A stretch of DNA of 24,211 nucleotides from contig URZG01000007.1 in the NCBI GenBank assembly GCA_900552325.1, positions 1 to 24,211 on the forward strand, in the 5' to 3' direction. The position numbers and the translations under genes were made by a program. A model generated the notes under the pieces. The model was not told the DNA's origin. It worked only from the letters and a program-made list of their open reading frames with translations, and ran no database searches. Source of the DNA: an uncultured Porphyromonadaceae bacterium. Its GTDB lineage: Bacteria > Bacteroidota > Bacteroidia > Bacteroidales > Muribaculaceae. The first letter of the stretch is position 1, and each line of letters begins with the position of its first letter. Positions 1 to 6,502 of this stretch are shown piece after piece.

Positions 1-43
1 TTATAAAAGCTCAAATAGCACGCTATCAACGATATAAGGATAG

Positions 44-54
44 TGCATCGGCAA
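44..54 (+). repeat. left junction of inverted segment, TGCaTCGGCAA
   Basis: An 11-bp sequence matching the reverse complement of 1285-1295 at 10 of 11 positions. Both copies encode C-(I/L)-G-K at the same place of the SMR protein. Similarity does not extend beyond the 11 bp on either side. Confidence 0.6.
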
Positions 55-55
55 G

Positions 56-313
56 ACACGCACCGCCACCGGACACGAACTCGCCCTATGGTGGATCGGC
101 TTCCTCCTGTCACTGACCCTCAGCATGTTTCTCATGGCCAAAGCCGCCGAGAAACTACCCATCGGCACCGTCTATCCCGTATGGACCGGTATCGGAGCCG
201 TCGGGGCCGTAATCATCGGCATCATCTTCTTCAACGAACCCGCCACCTTCTGGCGCCTCTTCTTCATCACCACCCTCATCCTCTCCATCCTCAGCCTCAA
301 GCTCCTTTCCTGA
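56..313 (+). pseudogene. SMR-family transporter, C-terminal fragment (separated from its start)
   Basis: The frame reads GHELALWWIGFLLSLTLSM, then LPIGTVYPVWTGIGAVGAV, and ends NEPATFWRLFF...LKLLS. This matches transmembrane helices 2-4 of small multidrug resistance proteins of the SugE/Gdx type, including the conserved P-I-G-T-x-Y-x-V-W-T-G-I-G-A-V-G block. Helix 1 and a start codon are missing: the in-frame upstream codons at 35-43 include TAA and TAG. The missing first 22 residues, ending CLGK, are on the other strand at 1349-1284, and this fragment begins right after CIGK (44-55). Joined, the two give 107 residues, the normal SMR length. Internal ATGs at 125 and 134 could at best yield a truncated protein. 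In the family these are inner-membrane proton-coupled exporters of guanidinium or quaternary cations; the substrate here is unknown. GNAT follows after 55 nt. Confidence 0.8.
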
Positions 314-368
314 CCGCCGGGGAGTGCCGCCATCACCACAAATCCCACACTGAATTCTTAAACCACCC

Positions 369-905
369 ATGATTTACGCACACACAGAACGGCTAATCCT
401 ACGATCCTGGAAACCGGAAGACCTGCACGTGTTCACTGCCATTAACCGGGATCCCCGTGTCATGCGCTATTTCCCGGCCCCATTGACCGACGCCGAAACA
501 GAAACATTCTACAATCTGATTCAGGAAGAATTCGACAACAAAGGATGGGGTCTGTATGCCGTCGAACTCAAATCCACCGGAGAGTTCATCGGATATGTCG
601 GACTCCATGAAATCGGATTCAGATCACATTTCACCCCCGGTATCGAGATCGGCTGGCGCCTGGCCCCAGACCATCACAACCGGGGATATGCCACCGAAGT
701 CGCCAAAGCAGTACTGAAACTGGCCGCAGACGCGGGCATCCGCCGCCTCTACTCATTCACCGCGAAACTCAACATCCCCTCCCAACGCGTGATGCAGAAA
801 ATCGGCATGATCCAAGCCCCCGGCTTCACCCACCCAGCGCTCTCCCCCGCCTCTCCCCTCGCACCCCACCTCCTTTATCAGATCGACCTTATGGACGCTC
901 GATAG
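369..905 (+). CDS. GNAT-family N-acetyltransferase (RimJ/RimL-like)
   Basis: A 178-residue protein that starts TERLILRSWKPEDL, the usual opening of RimJ/RimL-type acetyltransferases. Motif A for acetyl-CoA binding is visible as IEIGWRLAPDHHNRGYATE (residues 92-110), with the R/Q-x-x-G-x-A/G loop at HNRGYATE. The conserved late motif NIPSQRVMQKIGM (135-147) follows. Such enzymes transfer acetyl from acetyl-CoA to an amino group of a protein N-terminus, antibiotic or small amine; the substrate cannot be read from sequence. It lies 55 nt after the broken SMR gene on the same strand and no TAnnTTTG promoter is evident before it. It was probably co-transcribed with the intact SMR gene before the inversion and may now be poorly expressed. 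Confidence 0.9.
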   Translation: MIYAHTERLILRSWKPEDLHVFTAINRDPRVMRYFPAPLTDAETETFYNLIQEEFDNKGWGLYAVELKSTGEFIGYVGLHEIGFRSHFTPGIEIGWRLAPDHHNRGYATEVAKAVLKLAADAGIRRLYSFTAKLNIPSQRVMQKIGMIQAPGFTHPALSPASPLAPHLLYQIDLMDAR

Positions 906-932
906 CCAAAGTCTCGTGCATAATTTTGCCTG

Positions 933-1213
933 ATGAAAACACATGCGAAACTCATACTCGCGCTATCCGTTTTTATCTGCATATCCTTGAACGTACATGC
1001 GATTTTCTTGTCGTCGATACCGGCGCTTCCGCAATAGTCCCCGACAATAATTCGCCCAAACTCAAAGGCCGTATACATACAGCGGAAACTGTCAGTATCT
1101 TGGGCATCATCGGAGAGACCAATTATTCATCCGATGATGATAATTCCATACAAATCGGGACTATAAAGCGAAATCCTGCAAAAGATATTCCTGCCGAATA
1201 TAGGCTATTATAA
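933..1213 (+). pseudogene. possible frameshifted small secreted protein
   Basis: An ATG at 933 opens a 34-codon frame whose first 23 residues, MKTHAKLILALSVFICISLNVHA, make a good signal peptide ending in a V-H-A cleavage site. The frame stops at 1037. A second frame overlaps it and continues to TAA at 1213, containing LVVDTGASAIVPDNN; the D-T-G-A-S string recalls aspartic proteases but nothing else around it supports that family. The simplest reading is a small exported protein with a frameshift near 1000-1010, or a chance overlap. No homologue is recognised. The rest of 906-1284 shows no other gene. Confidence 0.25.
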
Positions 1214-1256
1214 TAGTTCTAAGCACATCCGTTTTAGTGAACCGCAGTGTTGTTAT

Positions 1257-1349
1257 TCATTTGGTATGATATGCGCCGATATATTTGCCGAGGCAGAAGG
1301 TGAATGTCACTTCCATCAGTCCGGCGAAAAACAATATTATCCAGTGCAT
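1257..1349 (-). pseudogene. SMR-family transporter, N-terminal fragment
   Basis: From the ATG at 1349 the minus strand reads MHWIILFFAGLMEVTFTF then CLGK, which is transmembrane helix 1 of an SMR protein with the essential membrane-embedded glutamate (E13, in the AGLMEV motif). After K22 homology ends; eight unrelated residues (YIGAYHTK) and a stop follow. The rest of the protein is at 56-313 on the opposite strand. The promoter TAACTTTG at 1410-1417 belongs to this fragment, so the transcriptional start stayed with the N-terminal half. No function is expected in this orientation. Confidence 0.8.
1285..1295 (-). repeat. right junction of inverted segment, TGCcTCGGCAA
   Basis: Inverted partner of 44-54. 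On the minus strand it falls in codons 19-22 of the SMR N-terminal fragment. Recombination between this copy and 44-54 with inversion of the 1.2 kb between them restores the SMR reading frame exactly. Confidence 0.6.
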
Positions 1350-1409
1350 GATTGTGATTGGGCCTGTCGAGGGCTGCAGCAATACCCGGTGTCTCCTTCC
1401 AAGGCGTGG

Positions 1410-1417
1410 CAAAGTTA
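1410..1417 (-). promoter_or_regulatory. promoter -7 box (TAACTTTG) for the SMR gene
   Basis: On the minus strand TAACTTTG matches the Bacteroidetes TAnnTTTG box and lies about 60 nt before the SMR ATG at 1349. No clear -33 TTTG is seen at the expected distance. The TA of the box overlaps a TAA stop (1417-1415) in frame with a remnant of the B3/B4 gene. Confidence 0.6.
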
Positions 1418-1445
1418 CGAAAAATTCGGGATATGGCCACTCCCG

Positions 1446-1466
1446 GCGGAGAAGAGGGTGTGGCGG
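1446..1466. repeat. 21-bp direct repeat, copy 1 (flank of hipBA cassette)
   Basis: Identical over 21 nt to 3061-3081, and both copies are in the same orientation. On the minus strand it encodes RHTLFSA in the frame used by the B3/B4 gene at 3045. From here that frame continues GSGHIPNFS to a TAA at 1415-1417, which may be the original C-terminus of the B3/B4 protein. Confidence 0.75.
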
Positions 1467-1476
1467 CCGCCTTATT

Positions 1477-2601
1477 TCATTTGATGTCATGGAGCAGGAG
1501 GTCGGAGCAGCCGGAGCGGACTTCCTCGATAATCTCACGGCACCGTTTGTCGGTGAGTCTGATTTTCGTGCCTACGGCTATGAAGTCGGCGATGCCGGGA
1601 TGTCCTGTGCCATTGACCGAGGTGGCGTGTTCGCCGTTGTAACCGGCAGTGCATAGAGTAAGGTCATAGGCCGGGGCAAGACGCCAGCGCCACGAACCGC
1701 TGTCGGGGTCCCTGACAACATAAAAGCTGAAATTTTTGCAATGGTCATCTTTGTTGTCGGTCAGGTAATTGAACAACATGCGGCGGTACATCTGCTCAAC
1801 GTCGTCAGAGCTTTGAGTGATATAACCTGTAAGGGCGAGAAGATTTGAATAATCCATGAACGGCTCGCGGAGGGAGATGCACATGAGGCCTCCGGCGGTT
1901 GCCGTGTGAAGCCGATTTCCGTCACTGTCGATATCGAATCTGCGGGTTGTGAAATATCTGCCGTTTATAAGCCGGAAGTCAGGCACGGTTATCCTGCAGT
2001 TCCGTGCTGTTTCATTGTAATGAAATTCTTGCAGACCGATATCCTCCGGGTCGTATGTATGACGGAATTTGATGATCCAATGACCGTTATCATCTGAAAA
2101 CACAGCTTTGGGACGCGCGCCTCCGCTGTTGCCGCTGTTATAAAGCAGCAGGCCTGCATCGCCGTCCTGTTGCTCTTTGAGCACTTCAAGGGCCATTTGC
2201 TGGAGTCGGTCGAAGTCTGTGACGGATTCCTCATGTTCAAGGTCTATGGCCGGCGAGTAGGTGAGCGCTCCCATGCCGTTTTCACCCACAATGGCGAGCC
2301 GGTCCAAAGAAGAAAGGTCCGAGTCGTTGATCCCTTTGAGCATCAACGACTTGTGAAGCAGATAACGGCCGTATCCGTCGGGCAGACTATCTTCGAAAAT
2401 ACCGAAATTTCCATAGAAAGGCTGCGGCCCGGCGATGAATACCCCGGGCTTTAGCGGCAACTCAAGCGGAGATATGCTGAATCCGTCGGCGAGCCATGAT
2501 TTGTCGTATTCGAATACGTTAAGCCGATTATCGGGAGTTAGCGACAATGTGCCTACGGTGTGCCCACGAAACAAGACAGTCAGTTTTTCCGAATTTCTCA
2601 T
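1477..2601 (-). CDS. hipA: HipA-family serine/threonine kinase toxin
   Basis: A 374-residue protein of full HipA length. The N-terminal coupling domain spans about 1-115 (VLFRGHTVGTLSL, FGIFEDSLPDGYGRYLL). The kinase core follows: Gly-rich loop NSGNSGGARPKAVF (155-168), lysine in WIIKF (K178), catalytic loop FNYLTDNKDDHCKNFSF (277-293) with D285 at the catalytic position, and metal-binding LAPAYDLT with D313. HipA toxins phosphorylate a translation factor, classically glutamyl-tRNA synthetase, and cause growth arrest; the target here is not known. All key residues are present, so it is likely active. Its ATG overlaps the hipB stop by 4 nt (ATGA, 2598-2601), so the pair is translationally coupled. 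The gene sits inside a cassette flanked by 21-bp direct repeats. Confidence 0.92.
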   Translation of the reverse strand: MRNSEKLTVLFRGHTVGTLSLTPDNRLNVFEYDKSWLADGFSISPLELPLKPGVFIAGPQPFYGNFGIFEDSLPDGYGRYLLHKSLMLKGINDSDLSSLDRLAIVGENGMGALTYSPAIDLEHEESVTDFDRLQQMALEVLKEQQDGDAGLLLYNSGNSGGARPKAVFSDDNGHWIIKFRHTYDPEDIGLQEFHYNETARNCRITVPDFRLINGRYFTTRRFDIDSDGNRLHTATAGGLMCISLREPFMDYSNLLALTGYITQSSDDVEQMYRRMLFNYLTDNKDDHCKNFSFYVVRDPDSGSWRWRLAPAYDLTLCTAGYNGEHATSVNGTGHPGIADFIAVGTKIRLTDKRCREIIEEVRSGCSDLLLHDIK

Positions 2602-2957
2602 ATGTGCTTGTTTTGGGGATAGGCTCTCTTGTCGCCGCTTTTACGTCGAATCATATCGAGTTCTTCCATTGTGTTGAATTTCGGGGTGGCGAACAGGTTC
2701 TTGATTTCCGTGGTGTAGCCCAGCGCCATAGCCAGCCGGATAAGAGAATCGAAGGCAATCAGACCCTTTTGCTCGAAGCGGGCTACAGACGACAATGGTA
2801 CGCCCGACAACTCGGCGATTCGCTGACGGGTCATGTTTTTCTCCACCCGGCGTCTGCGAAAGTTCTCTGCAATTTCACGTGCCAAATCCTCTGTATTATC
2901 AAGCGTAAAGCTGTCTAATACAGATAATATATTATTGATATTTGTGCTATTTTCCAT
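2598..2957 (-). CDS. hipB: HipB-like XRE-family antitoxin
   Basis: A 119-residue protein with a helix-turn-helix of the XRE/Cro type at about residues 32-86 (NFRRRRVEKNMTRQRIAELSG, SSVARFEQKG, SLIRLAMALGY). HipB antitoxins bind HipA and repress the operon. The ATG at 2957 is preferred: an in-frame TTG at 2981 lies inside the promoter -7 box and would be at or before the transcription start. The stop overlaps the hipA start by 4 nt. A 13-bp inverted repeat (2938-2950 and 2973-2985) spans the promoter and first codons and is the likely operator. The N-terminal 30 residues precede the HTH and have no assigned role. Confidence 0.9.
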   Translation of the reverse strand: MENSTNINNILSVLDSFTLDNTEDLAREIAENFRRRRVEKNMTRQRIAELSGVPLSSVARFEQKGLIAFDSLIRLAMALGYTTEIKNLFATPKFNTMEELDMIRRKSGDKRAYPQNKHI

Positions 2958-2985
2958 AATACTGCCAATATTATAGCACAAATAT
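2938..2985. promoter_or_regulatory. hipBA operator: 13-bp inverted repeat over promoter and start
   Basis: ATATTTGTGCTAT at 2938-2950 is exactly the reverse complement of ATAGCACAAATAT at 2973-2985, with 22 bp between. The right arm contains the minus-strand -7 box TATATTTG, and the left arm lies in hipB codons 3-7. Occupation by HipB would block transcription, as expected for autoregulation. Confidence 0.7.
2978..2985 (-). promoter_or_regulatory. hipBA promoter -7 box (TATATTTG)
   Basis: Minus-strand TATATTTG matches TAnnTTTG and sits about 20 nt before the hipB ATG at 2957. It is embedded in the right arm of the operator-like inverted repeat. Confidence 0.6.
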
Positions 2986-3044
2986 AATCAATTATTCTGA
3001 GATAAGCAAATCCGTGGCCTGAAGCAAATCCGGGATCGCCAGGT

Positions 3045-3737
3045 TTATTCAGATGTGGATGCGGAGAAGAGGGTGTGGCGGATGTTGCGGGCGGCGCCGT
3101 GGCGGGTGAAGAGGTCGGTGAATGTGGCGAGGATGGTGTCGGGGTCGATGCGGGGGTCGAAGAGGTGTACTGTGGTCAGGAGGCGGGTGGTGGAGAGGGA
3201 GAGGGCGGTGCGTTCGTTGTCGGAGGTGGGTGTGCCGATACCGCCGGAGGCGTCGCGGAACACGGGGAGTCCGGCGATGTTGAGGTCGCCGCGTCCGATG
3301 CCCCGGTATGGCTCTCCTTCGCGTCCGATGCCGAGGGTGAGGGCGTGGCCGTCGACTTTGTCGGCGTCGAAGCAGCCTACGGAGCAGCCGGTGAGGAGCG
3401 ACAGCTGGTTGCCGGCGTCGACGAGGGCGCTGACGTTGTATAGGCCGAGCCCGCGCACTATGCGCCGCATCAGCTGTTCCTGCGACGGCCGGTAGCGGTT
3501 GGGGTCTTTGCCGCATGCCTTGTAGGCGGCGCGTGTGGCGGCTATGGCGGGTATGGAGTTGATTTCGGAAACGGAATAGCGGTCGGCGATGTCGGCAGCG
3601 AGGCGTTCCATCTCCTGCCGCTGGGCGTCGGAGGTGGGGAGGTTGGTGACGTCGGCTTCGATCAGGAGTGTGCGGGCGTGTGGCACGCGGGCGCTGAACT
3701 CGGGGGCGTATTTTACGGTGGTGCGGGTGGGTTCCAT
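3045..3737 (-). CDS. B3/B4 tRNA-binding domain protein
   Basis: A 230-residue protein resembling the free-standing B3/B4 domain proteins related to the editing domain of the phenylalanyl-tRNA synthetase beta subunit. Typical blocks are SIPAIAATRAAYKACGKDPNRYRPS (61-85), RRIVRGLGLYNVSALVDAGNQLSL (91-114) and HALTLGIGREGEPYRGIG (131-148). Members are thought to act on mis-charged tRNA or free amino acids; the role here is inferred from family only. ATG at 3737 is chosen because the -7 box TATATTTG lies 4 nt upstream (3742-3749), which excludes the longer frame beginning at 3791 and implies a leaderless or nearly leaderless mRNA. The last four residues (STSE) seem to have been replaced by the hipBA cassette insertion. 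Confidence 0.85.
   Translation of the reverse strand: MEPTRTTVKYAPEFSARVPHARTLLIEADVTNLPTSDAQRQEMERLAADIADRYSVSEINSIPAIAATRAAYKACGKDPNRYRPSQEQLMRRIVRGLGLYNVSALVDAGNQLSLLTGCSVGCFDADKVDGHALTLGIGREGEPYRGIGRGDLNIAGLPVFRDASGGIGTPTSDNERTALSLSTTRLLTTVHLFDPRIDPDTILATFTDLFTRHGAARNIRHTLFSASTSE
3061..3081. repeat. 21-bp direct repeat, copy 2 (3' end of B3/B4 gene)
   Basis: Exact copy of 1446-1466. It forms the RHTLFSA codons near the end of the B3/B4 gene; after it the gene ends after four different residues, STSE. The two copies bracket hipBA with 1,615 bp from repeat start to repeat start. Confidence 0.75.
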
Positions 3738-3741
3738 GATG

Positions 3742-3749
3742 CAAATATA
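3742..3749 (-). promoter_or_regulatory. promoter -7 box (TATATTTG) of the B3/B4 gene
   Basis: Minus-strand TATATTTG lies only 4 nt from the ATG at 3737. With a Bacteroidetes -7 box the transcript should begin at or within a few nt of the start codon. Confidence 0.6.
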
Positions 3750-3750
3750 C

Positions 3751-3795
3751 GAAAAAAAGATGAGGGTGAAGCATTGATCGCTTACTCTCATCTTT
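3751..3795 (-). terminator. terminator of the glycoside hydrolase gene
   Basis: Minus strand: AAAGATGAG (3795-3787) pairs with CTCATCTTT (3764-3756), with a smaller AAGC/GCTT stem inside, and is followed by a short T run. It lies about 90 nt after the stop at 3888 and immediately before the promoter of the next gene. Confidence 0.6.
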
Positions 3796-3887
3796 GTGGG
3801 GACCGCTCATTTCATTGGCGGCACAATGCGGGGTATGGGATTGCAACGGGGGGGAATACCGCCGGGTGGGTCCTGATCAGGAAGGGA

Positions 3888-6290
3888 TCAGGGGCGGAGG
3901 CGGCGGAGGATGATTTCGTCGACGAGGGCATGGTTGGTCTTCATGTTCATGTTCTCGTCGTGGGGGAGTAGGCGGATGGAGAGGGTGTTGCGGCCGGCGG
4001 GTAGCTGCACTTTTATTGCGTTTGTGATGCCCCAGTCGTTCCAGTTGCCTTCGCCTCGCTGCGGCATTACGAAGGTGCCGGCGAGATGTCCGTTGGCTAT
4101 CAGGGAGCGTATGGCGCATTTGTTCTGGGTGTTGACGGGACCGTTGCCGTTGGCGTAACGGAGCTCCACGGCGTAGAGTCCGGCCTGGGGGAGATCGACG
4201 GTTATGTTAAGTGGCGCGGAGTTATGGTCGAGTTCCACGAATCCCGATCCGGAGAATCCTCGTGGCTGTGTGGCGGGCACGTTGCATGCCTCCGGCGAGG
4301 TTATGGCGGTTTTCTCGTTGCCGAACTGAACGACCGTGCGCGGTGCGTTTGTCATCGGTCGGGAGGCGAACGATTCCACTCCGTCGGCACTCACGCCGAT
4401 CACCTGGTACTCGCCGGGGGTGTTGGCGATGAAAGAGGTCTCGGAAGTCTCGGCCACGACGTTGCCGTCGCGGAGCACCTTGTAGTGATTGATGTATTCT
4501 ATCGGCTGCCACTGTATGAGGTTGTTGGCCGGGGAATTGTCGCCGGTGCGGGTGTCGGGATCGTGCGAGAGCCATGCCGTGGGAGTGAGGGGGGAGCTTG
4601 CGTTGGCCACCTGATTGACGCGGAGTGGCGGGATGGCGTTATTGTCCATCACGATGCGTATGGTGTTCTCACCCGAGATGTCGGCGGGGATGAAGGGGGA
4701 GTGTATCTTGCCGTTGAGGTAGAAGCGGGCGATGCGGTTTCCGTATCCCTCAACGGAGATGTTGAGTGTGGCGTCGCGGTAGCGGAGGCCGTTGAGTGTG
4801 CGTCGGTCGGCGAGTGCGCGGGGGATGAAGGGGGCGAACGATATCCCGTCAGCCTCGTAATGCATCCCCAGGAGCATCTTCATGGTGATGGCGAGGTTGC
4901 CCGAGAGGCTCCAGAGCATGTTTGAGGAGTTTAGCTCGGTGCGTATGTCGCCGTTGTCGAGGTTGAGGTTCTCCTTGTTGGTGCAGAATAGGGCCGCGGG
5001 ACGAATTATGGAACCGAAGCCGAGCATCGCGCCGTCGGCGTTACCGGCCTTGGCGTTGGCCAGAGTCCAGTAAGCGGCCACGAAAGGCCACAGGGCATTG
5101 TTGTGGTATGCCGGCATGTCGGGTATCTGGGGGTAGAACACCGGTGGACCGAACGGGGTGACGGGGAATTTCTCGGTGATTATCTTGGCGCGCCGGTCTC
5201 CGGCCACATCGAAGAGGATAGCCAGAGCCTCGCCGAGCGCCTCGGCGCGTGGATTGGCTATGGGGTAGTCACGGCCGTAGAAGTACATCGCGTAATATCC
5301 CTTGTCGTTGAGCCACAGGTGCGAGTTGACGGCCTCGGCTATGGCGTCGGCACGCTGCGAGTAGGTGACGGCCTGCTCCTTGTCGCCCATCAGGCGAGCT
5401 ATCTCGGCAAGAGTGCGCCATGCCCGGGCGTGCACCACGGAGGTGCCGAGCGACTCAGAGGCGTAGATGTCGGCGGTCTGCATCCAGCGGGGATAGGACT
5501 GCTCGCGCCAGTCGATGAAAGAGGTCTCGCCGCGGATGAGGCCTGTCTCGCGGTCGTAAACCACCGTGTAGTCATCCTCGAGGGAGCGGCGTATCACCGG
5601 GTATATTTTTTCGAGCCACTGGCGCGAACCGGTGGTCTTGTACACCTCGAAGGCGGCGATGGTCCATATCTGGCGGTCGGAGCTGACAGGCCATGCGCCT
5701 CCCGAGCCGGTATCCTGGATTATGCGTCCGTCGGGGGTGATCTTGTGCTCGAGCGAGATGCGCGACACCTCCGGCTGCAGGGCGGCCATGGCCAGGATAA
5801 TGGAGTAGGACACGTCGCGGGTCCATACCCCGGGCCATTCGCGGCCGGTGCGGAGGGTGGAATCGGGTTCGATGGCGTTGATCATCTCGTCGAGACCCAT
5901 GTTGAAGATGGCGTTGTAGAGGGTGTTGGAAGAGGTGAGCACCGGAAGGCCCGAGAGGTCGTTGGCGCGTGCCCACCGTTTCTCCACGGGCATGAAGTAG
6001 CCGGGTGTGGCGGCATAGTCCGACACGATCTCGAAGTCAGACGGCGCCCAAGCCTTGAAAGGCCCCTGGAAAACAGTGTCGGCCACCCAGGAATAGGCCG
6101 GGGTGCTTACTATCATCGCGTCGATTCCCGGGTGCTCTGCCTCCGCCGGCGGGATGGCGTTGCTTTTTCTGCGGGAACCGGCCATGGCCGTTACAGATGT
6201 TGACAGCAGTGCGAGAACGGAGCATAAAACCAAACGGCGGCAGCTCGTCATGCTGTGGCTGGCCGGGTATTGCGTGTTGGTTGAAATCAT
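3888..6290 (-). CDS. exported (alpha/alpha)6 glycoside hydrolase with C-terminal carbohydrate-binding-like domain
   Basis: An 800-residue protein. A signal peptide lies at residues 14-38 (RRLVLCSVLALLSTSVTAMA); the ATG at 6251 (M14) is an equally plausible start. A six-hairpin catalytic region follows at about 100-490, with W-rich blocks GVWTRDVSYSI (155-165), GGAWPVSSDRQIWT (197-210), SFIDWREQSYPRWM (257-270) and NNALWPFVAAYWTL (397-410); acidic residues in the second and third are candidate catalytic groups. An Ig/Fn3-like stretch lies at about 590-660. The last about 130 residues (YAVELRYANGNG..., VDEIILRRL) resemble CBM35/CBM6 beta-sandwiches. It is expected to hydrolyse a glycan in the periplasm or at the cell surface; the exact GH family and substrate are not determined. 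It is monocistronic, with its own promoter and terminator and no SusC/SusD neighbours in view. Confidence 0.85.
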   Translation of the reverse strand: MISTNTQYPASHSMTSCRRLVLCSVLALLSTSVTAMAGSRRKSNAIPPAEAEHPGIDAMIVSTPAYSWVADTVFQGPFKAWAPSDFEIVSDYAATPGYFMPVEKRWARANDLSGLPVLTSSNTLYNAIFNMGLDEMINAIEPDSTLRTGREWPGVWTRDVSYSIILAMAALQPEVSRISLEHKITPDGRIIQDTGSGGAWPVSSDRQIWTIAAFEVYKTTGSRQWLEKIYPVIRRSLEDDYTVVYDRETGLIRGETSFIDWREQSYPRWMQTADIYASESLGTSVVHARAWRTLAEIARLMGDKEQAVTYSQRADAIAEAVNSHLWLNDKGYYAMYFYGRDYPIANPRAEALGEALAILFDVAGDRRAKIITEKFPVTPFGPPVFYPQIPDMPAYHNNALWPFVAAYWTLANAKAGNADGAMLGFGSIIRPAALFCTNKENLNLDNGDIRTELNSSNMLWSLSGNLAITMKMLLGMHYEADGISFAPFIPRALADRRTLNGLRYRDATLNISVEGYGNRIARFYLNGKIHSPFIPADISGENTIRIVMDNNAIPPLRVNQVANASSPLTPTAWLSHDPDTRTGDNSPANNLIQWQPIEYINHYKVLRDGNVVAETSETSFIANTPGEYQVIGVSADGVESFASRPMTNAPRTVVQFGNEKTAITSPEACNVPATQPRGFSGSGFVELDHNSAPLNITVDLPQAGLYAVELRYANGNGPVNTQNKCAIRSLIANGHLAGTFVMPQRGEGNWNDWGITNAIKVQLPAGRNTLSIRLLPHDENMNMKTNHALVDEIILRRLRP

Positions 6291-6360
6291 AGGTGTTTGT
6301 TGCAGGCGAATCCATGTCAGGCGGTAAGAGACACCTGAGCCGTGCTTACAGATTAGAACA

Positions 6361-6392
6361 CAAAATTACGCAAGAAGTTTCATCCGACCAAA
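6361..6392 (-). promoter_or_regulatory. promoter of the glycoside hydrolase gene
   Basis: Minus-strand -33 TTTG (6392-6389), 20 nt spacer, -7 TAATTTTG (6368-6361). This gives a 5' leader of about 65 nt to the ATG at 6290. The -33 box abuts a long inverted repeat (6394-6476). Confidence 0.75.
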
Positions 6393-6393
6393 T

Positions 6394-6476
6394 ATTATTA
6401 CGGGTATCTGCAAAGATTTCCACGTGTGACACCCTTTCCCGCAATAAGTGGAATTTTTGCGGATACCCGTAATAAT
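6394..6476. repeat. long imperfect inverted repeat (about 29-bp arms)
   Basis: The outer arms (6394-6408 and 6462-6476) are a perfect 15-bp inverted repeat containing ACGGGTATC. Inner arms 6409-6423 and 6448-6461 continue the pairing with two G-T pairs and one bulge, leaving a 24-nt loop. It lies 26 nt after the stop of the gene at 6503 and directly upstream of the hydrolase promoter. It could be a 3'-end hairpin, an operator or a small mobile repeat. There is no T run after it on either strand. Confidence 0.65.
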
Positions 6477-6502
6477 CACTGCTCCACAGCCGGGGAGGAA
6501 GG

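Noticed and set aside
1350..1409. Guanidine riboswitch upstream of the SMR gene
   Set aside because: SMR genes of this type are often under guanidine riboswitches, but the leader of about 57 nt is too short for class I and lacks the paired ACGR loops of class II.
3075..3443. Long open frames opposite the B3/B4 gene
   Set aside because: Gly/Glu/Val-rich translations are typical antisense shadows of a GC-rich gene; the minus-strand frame has clear family motifs.
5103..6203. 366-codon plus-strand frame inside the glycoside hydrolase gene
   Set aside because: Lies wholly antisense to the hydrolase, with no motif, promoter or plausible composition.
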